From positions 18,087 through 82,086 of the forward strand of contig JAMDHS010000090.1 in the NCBI GenBank assembly GCA_029717555.1: a stretch of DNA of 64,000 nucleotides, given 5' to 3'. The position numbers and the translations under genes were made by a program. Within the stretch, counting starts at the first letter, position 1; every line of letters starts with the position of its first letter. The notes under the pieces were generated by a model, which saw only the letters and a list, made by a program, of their open reading frames with translations, was not told the DNA's origin and did not search any database. Positions 22,703-33,108 of this stretch are shown here, one piece after another. The stretch comes from Peribolospora baueri (Eukaryota > Basidiomycota > Peribolosporomycetes > Peribolosporales > Peribolosporaceae).

Positions 22703-23750
22703 TGAGCTGGGGCTGCGGCTGCTCGCTATCAGAAGGCTGGCTGGGGCGAAGCCGAGGTGGGGAAGGAAGCAGTTGTTAGTTAGGCCAGGGAAGCTCGATC
22801 TACGCTCTGTCGCCGCTCTTTTCTGAGCGGGCGACGAGGGAGGACGCGGAGGGCGTTCATGGGACGTCGTCGCCGGACACTTTGGAAGCGGGCTTTGGTT
22901 GCAATAGTAACGCGGTAGGACGTACGCCGAGCAAGGGAATGGATATGAACAGCGCGTTCAGTTCACTTCCCTTCCCTTCAGCCTCGCCTGCGCCACCATC
23001 CATCTTCGGTCGACCCGGGCGCGGGACGACGCCGACGGGCGCAAGCCGGAGCGAGCTGCGCTGCGACGTCCGTCCTGGACAGAGCAACCGCCGACGCCAA
23101 CGACTGACTCGGGTCCGAAGCAACGACCCGTGCGGCGACCGGTTGGAGGGCCAGGTCGTCTTGCTTTCTCATCTCGAGGTGTCCTTTCCGAGTGGGATTG
23201 GCGTGCATCCCACGACGGTATCTACCGGTGACGTATGCGGCTCCCCGTCATCGTCATCGTCATCCCGTCGTCATCGCCCAACTCAGCGCGGACGAGTGGG
23301 GGGGGTTGAAAGCAAGCCAAGAAAACGTGTTAACAAGACCGTCTTCCTTAGCCCTCCCTCTCCTTCGTTCGGCGCGGCGCGGCTGCAAATGCTCGGCTCG
23401 GTCTGGCGTGCCTCGGCTCGGGTCTTCCGCTGGCTGGCCTTGGCTGGCCTGGGCTGGAGGTAGGCTGGGTGGGGCTTGGATCGACGCTCGACCACGGCGC
23501 ACAGACAGGCAAGACGCAAGCGGGCGAGGGAGGGAGGCGAATGAATGTCTGCTCGGCTCACCTCGCTGTCGGGCCGGACTGGACTGGAAGACGTCGGTGG
23601 TCGTCCTTCTCCACAGGGATGGATGAGATGCATCGCGCAGCACTGTGCGTGTTTTTTTCTGCGCCGACTTGGAGTGTGACGGTAACGATGGGTGGGTGGA
23701 GAAGGGCGGGCGCCTACGTTGGTCGTAAGGGAGGAAGGGGATAGATAGCA

Positions 23751-23776
23751 CGAACGAACGAACGAACGAACGAACG
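23751..23776 (+). repeat. (CGAA)n microsatellite
   Basis: Six and a half perfect CGAA units in the intergenic region. Confidence 0.9.
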
Positions 23777-24781
23777 GGTCGATCCTATCCGTCCATCCGC
23801 CCATCCCATCCATTTGTCCATCCTTGTCCATGTGTACATAACATAGATAGGCAGCTGCGTGCAACGTTTGGGATTGGAATTGGAATTGGGATGGGATCGC
23901 ACAGGATATCGCGTCGGATGGGATCGCATCCGCCAAGACGGCTGGCTGGCTGGAGGTGAACGAACGGACTCAAAAGGCGTTCCCGCATCGCATCGCATCG
24001 CATCACCATCGCATTCGCATCCCCGCCTCTTTCCTTCTTTCTTCGTTCTTTTCGCTCTTAATGCTGGGTGGTGTGCCGAGTCAAATGCGCTTACGGCAAC
24101 TAGTTCATCCATCCAAGTCTCCCTCTCGTGTGTCTGTCTGTCTGTGGTGGCACTCGACAGCCTAGTCCTAGTCGTCCTTCCTTCCTCCCTTCCTTACCAC
24201 CGAGGCTGGACCGGATCGTCAAGTCAAGTCGAGTCGCCCGCTCTACTAGCCGTCGCGTAGAAGTTCTTCCCATTTCTGTTTTCTGTTTTCTGTTTTCTGT
24301 TTCCTGTTTCCTTGCCCTGCCTCGCTCGTCCGCTCTCTCTCTCGCTCGCTCGCTCTCCACACTGACGCCCTCTCTTGGCGTCCGGTGCGTGACTGCGATG
24401 GGAGTGCGAATGAACTGACTGACGTGACGTGATGGTCGGGATGGATGAATGAATGCGCTGGAGGATGATATGATGGAAGTCAGAGACTGAGCGTCAGTGC
24501 GACTGTGACTGTGACTGTGACTGACTGACGGAACACGGTTCGGCCCGCCAGACCCTTCTCGGCCCTTCCTTCGCTCGGCCTCCGTTCGTTGGCCCCGACC
24601 TCCGTCCTTCCCTCCTTCCCCTTAGCCGCCCCTCGCCGGCTTGAAATAGACCGACCGCCCACTGACTGCCCGGCGACGGATCCCTCTTCCCGACACCATC
24701 ACCATCTCCATCACCATCTCCATCTCCATCTCCTACTCCTACTCCTACCACCTTTTCGTCTCTCCCCCACCCCATCACAAC

Positions 24782-25733
24782 ATGAAGTTTGCTTTCACCC
24801 CCCTCGCCTTCGCCTCCCTCCTCGCAGCCCTCCAGGGCGCAAAGGCTATCATCATCAACTCCCCCCCGGCCCTCGTACAGTGTCAGCCTGCCGCGCTCAT
24901 GTGGAGCGGTGGCGCTGGTGGTACCGTCTTCTTGAGGTCAGTCCCTCCCGACGTCCCTCTGATACGTCTCCATGGATGGCTTGGCATGCTGGCGGTGGAC
25001 AGACGGACGGCTGATCACCTCATCCTCTAACCCCCTCACAGCGTCCTCCCCGGCGGCCAGACCGGCGCCGCGCCCCTCGAGGCCCTCCCGAACCAGAGCG
25101 GCGCCACTGGCTCCTACACCTGGACCGTCAACATCGCCGCCGGCACCCAGGTCACCCTCGAGGTGTGTATGCGGTCGCCTTGGCAGCACCCCAGCCGTGA
25201 ATGGGCCGTGTGATCTTGGATCGAATCCGCATCGCTCATCCCGTCCTTCCCATCCACCCCACAGGTGAACGACTCGGCCGGTGTGCCCAACTACTCCGGC
25301 ATCGTCACCATCCAGCCCAGCTCCGACACCTCGTGCCTCGGCGCCTCGCCCAGCGGCGGTGCCGCGAGCTCGAGCGCTCCCGCCTCTAGCAGCGCTTCCA
25401 CCCCGGCCAGCTCCAGCCATGCCGCCTCCTCCTCCGCCGCCACCTCTTCCTCGGCTTCGCACTCCTCCGCCGCTGCTTCCTCCTCGTCCAGCGCCGCGAG
25501 CAGCACGCACGCCACGTGAGTAGCCGTCCTACGTTCCTCATTGAGTCGCTCGCAGACAGTTGACTGTTCATCAACTCCTTTTCCCCAGCGTCCTCTCCTC
25601 GGCCGCTTCCTCTCCTACCGCCAGCGCCTCCTCTAACTCGGGCGCCTCTGCCATCCTCGGCTTCCCCTCCGTCGCCGCCATGGGCGCCGCCGCTCTCGCT
25701 GGTCTCGCCGGCGCGATCGCCGTCTTCGCTTAA
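24782..25733 (+). CDS. GPI-anchored Ser-rich cell-wall protein, KRE9/KNH1-like N-terminal domain
   Basis: Predicted secreted, wall- or membrane-anchored protein. It starts MKFAFTPLAF (ATG 24782). A signal peptide runs to about Ala22 (GAKA|III). The mature N-terminal domain (INSPPALVQCQPAALMWSGG...GSYTWTVNIAAGTQVTLEV...YSGIVTIQ) has the pattern of the Kre9/Knh1-like Ser-Thr-rich GPI family common in basidiomycetes. A Ser/Ala-rich mucin-like stretch follows, and the C-terminus is hydrophobic (FPSVAAMGAAALAGLAGAIAVFA) after small residues, the usual GPI-attachment signal. Three introns (from about 24937, 25163 and 25516) splice in frame, giving FLS|VLPGG, LE|VNDSAG and AT|VLSS. TAA is at 25731-25733. 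A structural or beta-glucan-related role is inferred only from the family. Confidence 0.9.
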
Positions 25734-26299
25734 TCGTCCGACCGCCTCGTCTTTCTGACCGTCGATTGGCAGCCCTTCGTCATCGTCCGGCTGGCCTGTG
25801 CCACCACCGCTGCCATTTCGTCTTCCCGTCCGTCCTTCCGTCTACTAATCCGCCGATCGATCGCAAATTACGTTCTCTCATGTGCTGTTTTGGGATACTT
25901 ACCCAGTCCCCCGCTTTCCCCCTGACCACTCTTGGAATGCTTTTTCTGTTTCTGTCTTTTTAGTCACCACCGCCTTCCTTTTCACGATTTTCTTTCTTCG
26001 CGTCGCCCACTGTCGGCGCTCTCGCCCGTCTCTACCGCCTTTATTCCACCCCCACCCCTGTCATAGGCCGTCCTCGCTCCTTCATCCTTCGCCCGTTCTT
26101 CTTTCGCCCTTTTACCGATTTGAATGTCATCACGTCCCTCTTTCGACCGAGTCCGTCTGTCGGCGAGCCGAGCCGCCATCCATCTCCGCCTCGGCAGCGA
26201 GGCGAGGCGAGGTACCGCGCGCATGCATGCTCCTGTCCAAAAGTCGCACGCATGAGCGGCCCTACTAAATGAACGAGCGAGAAGGAAGGAAGGCAGGAA

Positions 26300-26331
26300 T
26301 GACTGACTGACTGACTGATTGACTGACTGAC
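26300..26331 (+). repeat. (TGAC)n microsatellite
   Basis: About eight TGAC units with one TGAT interruption. Confidence 0.85.
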
Positions 26332-26639
26332 GGAATGACTGGATATCATGCCCCCCCTCAACCCTGTCCATCTACCCATCCCATCTCCATTCCACCCCAT
26401 CCCATCCATCCTAGCACACACGGACCAGAGACAAAGAAGCCAAGCCAAGTGTTAAGAATCCCAGCCGGTGCATACATATAAACTTCTGGGATTGGTTTGG
26501 TTAATTAGTTGGCTGGCTAGCCAGACTTGGACCCGAAAGTGGCCTTTTTCCTTTTTCCTTTTTTTTTTGTGCCGGCCTATCTAATATAAGATGGATTGTG
26601 TTTCTCTCAGACTTGAATCAATTCTGATACCAGCCAGGA

Positions 26640-27115
26640 CAGGACAGGACGGGCCGAGATGAAATGGAGGTAGGCACAAGTCAAGGCCAGGTCAGGATGA
26701 GCCCGAGTCAAATGAGCCAAGCCAAGCCAAGCCCCCGCCCCCCCCAGTCGAGTTACATACGCCACGCCAAGGTCAAACAAACCCCCAACCAAGTCGAACC
26801 GAACCGGACCGGACCGAGACAAGCCAAAGTCAAAGCCAAGCCAAAGCCACAAGTCGGAAAAGTCAAAGTCGAGGCCCAAGTCAGGATCCGACACCAAAAA
26901 AGAAGTCAGGTTCAGGCCGAGAAGAGAAGAGAAGAGAAGAGAGAGAGGTCGTCCATTTCGCAACAAGAAGAGCTCGGGGTCAGCCAAAGCCAGAAGAGAA
27001 GAGAAGAGAAGAGAAGAGCGGAGCTTAGGCAAAGACGAGACGAGACGAGACGAGACGAGCAAACAAACGAACGAACGAAATAAATAAATAAACAAACAAA
27101 CAGACAGACAAACCG
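26640..27115 (+). repeat. T-depleted, purine-rich tract with nested short repeats
   Basis: By eye only about 7% of + strand bases are T between 26701 and 27115. The tract is built of degenerate GCCAAG and AAGTCAAAG units, then AGAAG repeats (about 26920-26945 and 26990-27018), GACGA repeats (about 27033-27058), and AAAC/AAAT/GACA repeats (27061-27112). No gene on either strand; on the minus strand it reads as polypyrimidine. Confidence 0.8.
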
Positions 27116-27882
27116 CATCGGCCCAGCCCGCCTCGCTCCTCCTTCCGTTTCTTCGTCGCCCAAGCCCGTCTCCGTAACCCCTCCCCCCCCGTCTGTCCGG
27201 ACGTGTCCCGTCGCACGGGCGAAGACAAGCACCGCTCGCCGTCCTTCCGTCCGTCCGATCGACCTAACTCGACCGGACAGATGAGATCCGGTCCGACCCG
27301 ATTAAATCCCCGGCAGGACTGCCTGCCGGCTGGCCGGACCGGCCGCTCGGTCGGTCGGTGGGTCGGTCGGCATAGATAGAGAGATAGATAAAGAAGATAG
27401 ATACGTAGATACAGTGGACGGGACGGTTCAAAATGCCGATCCCGACCCAGTTCGTTTCTCTCCGTCGGCGTCGGCCCGTCGCGTCCCGTCCCGCCCCGTC
27501 GCTCCCCACCGGCGTATCATACGTGTTCAAAACGCCGGCTCGGCTCGGCTCCTTTCTTTTCTATTCTATTTTTTTTTGGTTCGCCGTCGTTCTCGGCGTT
27601 TATAATAATCATAATCGACCATTCCCTTGTCGGGTCGGCACGAAGCGGGTAGGCGGCGAGCAAGCTCTGTGAGCCAGTGAAGAAGCAAGATAGGAGGAGG
27701 GAAAAGCGATGGGGGACTAGCCCAGGCGCCTAAACTTTGCCGACGCGGGCAGAAGAAATGGAAAAGGGGAGAAGAAGGGCAGGAAGAGGACAGGAGGGAA
27801 AGGAGACGACGGGCTTGATGGGAAGATAGTCTACTGCGTACCGTGTCAGAGCTGGAGCTGAGAGCAAAGAGAAGGCGGGCGC

Positions 27883-30405
27883 TCATTCCCGAGAGACGTC
27901 ACGGCCAAAGATCTTGACCTTGACCCACTGTGGAAGAGACGGGCAAGACAAGAGAGAAATTGAGTGAATCCCGTCATGCTGGACCTCGCTGACCCGGAAG
28001 CCAAGGCAGGCAATCGCACTCACGTCGGCAATGACGAGCGTCCGGTTGCGGAGCGAGTAGAGCGTGGAGATGTAGGCCGATCGCCAGAAGAGGTAGGTCG
28101 CCACGCCGCCGGTTGCGACGTTGCCCTAAGGGATACGTTAAAGGACGAGAAGCCCAAAGTCAGAAGACCAGAAGGAAAGCAAAGCAGAAAACGATGACCA
28201 CGGCAGCGGACGACTCACATGAAAGAACGGCAAATCGGCGATGGCCTTCTCGCTGCCGATGTAAGCCAAGCTACCCTGGTGAGAGTAGTGGAAGGGGCGG
28301 ACCTTGCTAGCCTTGTTCAGCTGCTTGACGAGCGACTCGAGCCTCTTGGCCCGAGCCTCCTCCGTCTCCCCCTCCGCCCACGGAGCGACCCTGGCCTCCT
28401 CCAGAGCGCGCTCCAGCTTTTCCTTTTTCGCCATCTGTCCAAAGACGCGCGCCAGGTACGCGCCCTGCTGAGACGCAGCCTGGGCGGTAGGGGCGAACTG
28501 CGTGGCCGTCGCGTCGCCGAGGGCAAAGATAGAATCCTCCGCGCCCAGCAGGCGGAGGTAGTCGTCCACGAGCAGGCCGCGCCTGACGTTCTGCTTCTCC
28601 GACAACGTCGCCATGAGCTGGCGCGTGATCGGACGCTGGGTGTTGCCGGTGGCCCAGACGAGCTGGGTGCGCGAAGGACGGAAACGGTAGATGACGTTAG
28701 GGCAAGCCGGGCCTTTGGAAACGGACAGCTTAGCTCACCAAGCCGTAAGGAATTTCGACCATGTTCTTCTTGTCATCCTGCACGACGAGGTGGTCCTTGT
28801 GCACGCCCTTGACCATATGCTTGGTGAGGATATCGATCTCGTTCTCCTTGAAAGTGCTCTCTGTGTACTGGATGAGCTGCTTGGAGAAAGAAGGAAGGAC
28901 GTTGGGAAGCGCCTCGATCAACGTGATCTTGAGCTTGTTGGCAATCTCTGTAGACGGAAAATGGACTCGATCAACGTCAGCGCGAACTGCGACGTCGGAA
29001 GGGAATGTGTGCGCACACGATCGCCTAGTCAAGAGCGAGCGCAGGGAGCAAGAGCTCACCGGGGTACCACTTCTGAAGGTCGTCCACCAAGAAGTCGTGC
29101 AGCTCGCCGGCATACTCGATACCCGTCGGGCCTCCGCCAACGACGACCATGTGCAGCAGACGGTTAACGTCCTCCTCCGACTGGTCCTTCAGCGCAGCGG
29201 TCTCGACGCTGTTCAAGCGCGTACGTGCGGTGATCCAGGAAGACAAAGGCTAAGCCATCCATGTCCCAATAAACAAAGGTCCGTCTCAAAGCGCACTACT
29301 CACCAATCCATGAGCGTCTTCCGGACCTTCTCAGCGTCCCAAAGTTCCTTGAGATAGCACGCGTGCTCCTTCACGCCGGGAATGCCGAACGTCTGGGTCT
29401 CTGCGCCGACGGCGAAGACGAGATAGTCGTAGGGAATCGTGAGCTTCGCGTTGGAGGAGACGACCTCGGACTTGTCTGAGTAAGAAAAGGAATCAGAATG
29501 GGGAAAACTCGTCATCGCCCAGCTCTCAATTCACTCCAATCGACTCGCAGGAAGACAGGCCGCAAAGACAGGTCCGCGGGAACACGCACCTTCGAACGTG
29601 ACGGTCTTGTTCTTGGTGTCGATATCCTCCGCCTCTGCCTCGTACACCTGCACATAGCGCCTCTTGAACCGGGCCAAGAAGCGGGTGGGCTGGATGATAG
29701 ATCGGCTGTCGAGGGTGCCGACCGTGACGGAGGGCAAGAGGGGCGTGAAGAGGAAGTAGTTGCGCGGGGAGACGACGACCACCTGAGGGGCAAACAAGAC
29801 AGGGGGTGCGACGTCAACGTGGGGCCATAGCGCTGCACGATTCGAACGGCGAAGAACCTCCAACTCACATTGTAGTCCTCCGTATCGAGGTTCTTCAACA
29901 GGCTAGTGGCGCCCCACCCGCTACCGAGGACGACAACGGTCTTCTTCGACGGGTCCACGGGCAACTGATCCGGCGGGTGATTGCCCTCATAGACGCAGTA
30001 CCCGAACACTCCAAAGCCCACAAGTGTCGTACCGGCGGCGAGACGGAAAAGGCCGCGGAAAAAGCCGCGGCGTCGTCGGGGAGGCTTGCCGGAGGGCGGA
30101 GGACTGTTTCCGGCGCCCGCTCCGGTGGCGGCAGCTGCAGCCTTCCCGATGCCAACCTCGGCAGGCGACGGCGGTTCTCGAGGGATCTGTGCGCCTGGGT
30201 TGCCAGCCACGCCTGCGAGCGCCTCTGGAGCGGGCGAAGTGGCAGATGGAGTGATGGGCGTGCCCGACGGGGCGCGTGTACTAGAGGGAGTGTTGGTCAC
30301 GGAGCGAATGGCCACCGGCACTCGTCGTGTGACCGCGAATGGAGAAGGAGGGACGGGGAGCAGGGAGGCCCGCCGGCAAGCAAGGCGAGCGAGCGTGGCC
30401 GACAT
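27883..30405 (-). CDS. NDE1: external alternative NADH dehydrogenase (type II NADH:ubiquinone oxidoreductase)
   Basis: Single-subunit, rotenone-insensitive flavoenzyme passing electrons from NADH to ubiquinone without proton pumping, on the mitochondrial inner membrane. The ATG at 30405 gives [17 protein letters not shown], an Arg-rich presequence without acids. A Pro/Ala-rich linker and an RRRR patch precede one TM helix at residues 121-139, the arrangement expected of Nde-type enzymes facing the intermembrane space. The FAD fold follows ([17 protein letters not shown]), then [16 protein letters not shown], the NADH fold ([16 protein letters not shown]), and ALGDAT near the C-terminus. The final exons give [18 protein letters not shown] and [10 protein letters not shown], stop at 27883. 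The first intron starts at 29868; six or more others are present. No EF-hand insertion seen. External orientation is inferred from the TM. Confidence 0.93.
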
Positions 30406-31097
30406 GACGACGGGCGACAAGCAGACGCGAACAAGGCGGATGGGTTTGGAGAGGAAAGCGGCGGAACTGCCCTGGATCTATGCAGGGCTTGGTGCTGCGA
30501 TGCAAAGAGCGAAAAAGTGGAAGAGCGAAAAAAAAAAAAAAGAAAAGAAAGAAAGAAAGCCGGTAAGAGCATGTATGAAACGAACAAAGTTAGTGCCTGT
30601 CGATCCGGTTGGCCGGGCCTTGGCGCAAGTGCGCTGTACAGGGAAGTAGAGATTGCCGAGAGAGATAGCGTTCCCAGGAGCGAGAATGGGCGGCATCCAT
30701 TCATCTCATTCGGTTGACGCAGCCCGACAAGCACTCGCTCGGTCTGCATCAGGGCCCTCTCTGTGTCACAGCCTCAAGATAAACGCATACTCACGAGTAC
30801 TGGTGATGGACCTCAGGCCGAGATGGCGTGACAAAGGTAGGTGAGGTGCAGAATGCGATCGCGGGGCGCAGAAGAAGGCAGGAAGACGGAAAGGAGCGAG
30901 TTGGGACGGTGTGGGACGAAGAAGAAGAAAAGAGGGGCCTCGAGGAAAAGAGAGAAGAGGCCTTTTGAGAGGACGAACGAGTCTCGTACTGATTAATTCT
31001 CGCCCCCTCCTGGCCGACGCCGAGCTCGGCGACCTCGCACAGAATCCATGACGTCCGCTAGTTATCGATTTTTCGATCAACCCGCCTCGAGCCGATG

Positions 31098-31132
31098 CAC
31101 GTGTGCCCGACGTTTGCTCCCACGGTCACGTG
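31098..31132. promoter_or_regulatory. two CACGTG E-boxes
   Basis: CACGTG at 31098-31103 and again at 31127-31132 (in GGTCACGTGCCC), 29 bp apart, in the NDE1/peroxidase divergent promoter. A bHLH (Cbf1-like) target is inferred from the core only. Confidence 0.45.
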
Positions 31133-31218
31133 CCCTTATGTCAGCGTGCGGTCAGCTGGTAACCGGGACGACGTCGCCGAGGAGGGCGAGGGCGATCGAT
31201 GGACGAGCCGGGGAAGGT

Positions 31219-31242
31219 GTGAACGTGAACGTGAACGTGAAC
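31219..31242 (+). repeat. (GTGAAC)4 tandem repeat
   Basis: Four perfect hexamers 48 bp upstream of the upstream in-frame ATG of the peroxidase gene. Confidence 0.85.
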
Positions 31243-31289
31243 GACCGTCCGGATACAGCATGCCCGCTCCGGTCTAGCTTGCCTGTTGC

Positions 31290-32681
31290 ATGCTCTGCCT
31301 CTTGCGACGACACTTATTCGCCCCACGTCGTCTCCTTGCCGCCGGGTACACATCCTCATATAGCCATTGCTCACCCTCCTCGTCTTTCGTCGTCCCATCT
31401 CGCCTCCACTCCCCCCTCCCCGAACCTCGCTTGCCTTTGGCACTTTTCGCAAGACCGTTGTCCACCATGTCCGAGAAAGAGAAGACCAGCTTTTACGAAC
31501 TTTCTGTGAGCGTCTGATCTCCTTTTCTATCCAGCAGATCGAGCTGAGTCGTGATCCGCGTCCTGACACGAACGCACCATCCGTGAAAAAAGGCCACGAC
31601 CGGCAAGGGCAAGGAGTACCCGTTCAAGGAGCTCGAAGGCAAGGTGGTGCTCGTCGTCAACACCGCCAGCAAGTGCAGCTTCACACCTCGTGCGTCTTCA
31701 GAATCCTTTTTGATCTACAAGTTGCCCTCGCCGTTCTCTGACACACCCATGCGCGCCCTCTCCCTTCCCGCAGAGTTTGACGAACTGGAGAAGCTGTACC
31801 AAGAGTACAAGGACAAGGGCCTCGTCGTGCTCGGCTTCCCCTGCAACCAGTTTTCCAGTCAGGATCCGGGGAACGACGAGGAGATCGGCAGCTTCTGTCA
31901 GTTGAATTACGGCGTCAGCTTTACAATGATGAAAAAGGTGGGTTAGCGGTGAACGAAGGCGGGTAGAAGCTCGGCCACTGTGGTGAGATGGCGGGGCTGG
32001 GAGGGGAGTCAGAGCATGCACGGACTGTTATGCAGCTCGCCGCGTCGGGTCGCTGACATTTCGACTTTACGTCTTCTCATAAATTTCCCCGCAGTCCGAC
32101 GTGAACGGCGCAAACACGAACGAGGTGTTCAAGTGGCTCAAGAAGGAAAAGGGCGGGTTCTTGGGCACTCAGGCTATCAGTGGGTGTCTTATTTATTCTT
32201 CTGCCGGAGGTGCCGATGCCATGACTTCATAGAGGCCCCTGTACCATTCGTGGCCTGCGTTGTTTCTTGGGTTATATCTGACCTCTGCTCCCTTTTTCTG
32301 CTCCTCTTCATCAAGAGTGGAACGTGAGTTTCGATAAGTGATTCCCTTCATGCCTCTGCATGAAGGAGGCGGTAACCCGATCGCAGGCCCTGATTCGTTC
32401 GTGTCTGCCCCTTGTCTTATTACGCAGTTCACCAAGTTCCTCGTTGACAAGAAAGGCAACGTCGTGGAGCGGTGAGTTTGAGATGGACCACAGGGCGCAG
32501 GGCATTCCTTCTCACCGGGCCCATTGTCATTTCCTCGTTCCGACCATTTTCCGGTCACCATGCTGATTGCTCCGCTTGACGCGCGCGTCTCTATCGACTC
32601 CGTCTCAGTGCCTCGCCGAACACAAAGCCTTTCTCGCTCAAGTCCAAGATCGAGGAGCTGCTCGCCGCTCCGGCGTCCTGA
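31290..32681 (+). CDS. thiol-type glutathione peroxidase (HYR1/GPX3-like), two possible starts
   Basis: Reduces hydroperoxides, in fungi usually with thioredoxin as donor. The core protein starts at ATG 31467 ([13 protein letters not shown]) and is about 168 residues. It has peroxidatic Cys41 in [10 protein letters not shown], Cys69 in FPCNQF, and resolving Cys87 in SFCQLNYGV. Their spacing (28 and 18) equals that of yeast Gpx3 Cys36/64/82. Gln75 and Trp129 (IKWNF) complete the usual tetrad region. Exons join as: 31467-31505, then from GCCACGACC; QFDELEK after an acceptor near 31773; SDVNGANT; an 8-nt exon 32316-32323; 32428 onward; and 32609-32681. An in-frame ATG at 31290 without intervening stop adds 59 residues ([19 protein letters not shown]...[11 protein letters not shown]) that look like a mitochondrial presequence. 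The CDS is given from this upstream start; the shorter form starts at 31467. Confidence 0.9.
32316..32323 (+). other. 8-nt microexon of the peroxidase gene
   Basis: AGTGGAAC, between an acceptor ending TCATCAAG and the donor GTGAGT. The upstream exon ends GCT ATC A at 32179. Splicing A|AG TGG AAC|TTC ACC gives I-K-W-N-F-T, the conserved family sequence with the catalytic Trp. No other reading of this region restores it. Confidence 0.85.
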
Positions 32682-33108
32682 GACACCCTGCCTGGCTGAC
32701 CGGGTCGATAGAGCGAGCGACCCTGTGTTGCGTTTCATTCCATATTTCTCGGCTGCTCCCGTATATCGCGTCGTCTCGTGTGCCGTGATCTGTTTTAGCT
32801 CGCCCTGGGGGCCGCTGTGACTGTTGATACCGCAATTCATTTCCTTGCTCGAGCGTGGTGGAACGGGCTTCTGTTTGCCTCTCCATGTCGGAGGCATCCT
32901 GTGCTATGAAGTTACTCCGGTAGTCCGGACCGCGAGGAGCCGGCCGCCGATCACGAACCCCACAAACGCGCAACGCATGACGCACGCGCTCCTTTTGTTC
33001 CCAATCACCATCTCTTTGGTCGCCAACCGTCGACGACTCTCTCTTCGACGTCTCGCTCCTCAAACGCTCGCTGCATTCCTTCGTACTCCCGCATAGCCAT
33101 CCGTCGAC
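32682..33108. other. intergenic region between peroxidase and MPO1-like genes
   Basis: These 427 bp lie between tandem genes: 3' UTR followed by a short C/T-rich leader (about 32985-33105). Nothing else recognised. Confidence 0.45.

Larger units (their letters stand above)
20636..24781. other. 4.1-kb gene-poor, microsatellite-rich intergenic region
   Basis: No protein gene can be supported. The frames that stay open (for example 21631-22296 on the minus strand) are low-complexity and overlap repeats. Simple repeats include (CTTTG)n at 20787-20812, (GGAT)n at 20944-20963, (GAAA)n at 21520-21545, (CGAA)n at 23751-23776, a TTTTCTG repeat at about 24274-24311, (CTGTGA)n at about 24500-24522, and CATCWC/CCTACT repeats at about 24700-24750. 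A GTCACGTGAT site is at 22693-22702. It probably holds the MDJ1 3' UTR, a long promoter for the GPI wall-protein gene, and possibly non-coding transcripts. Confidence 0.5.
25734..27882. other. convergent intergenic region with compositionally extreme DNA
   Basis: Over 2.1 kb lie between the 3' ends of the GPI protein and NDE1 genes, with no supported gene. Contents: a C/T-rich stretch to about 26150, a (TGAC)n repeat, the T-depleted tract described separately, and GGTC repeats (about 27345-27370). Confidence 0.5.
30406..31289. promoter_or_regulatory. divergent promoter of NDE1 and glutathione peroxidase
   Basis: About 0.9 kb between divergent genes. It contains an A-rich run (30528-30560), two CACGTG boxes at 31098-31103 and 31127-31132, and four GTGAAC units at 31219-31242. 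The E-boxes are on the peroxidase side, about 0.16-0.37 kb before its two possible starts. Confidence 0.5.
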
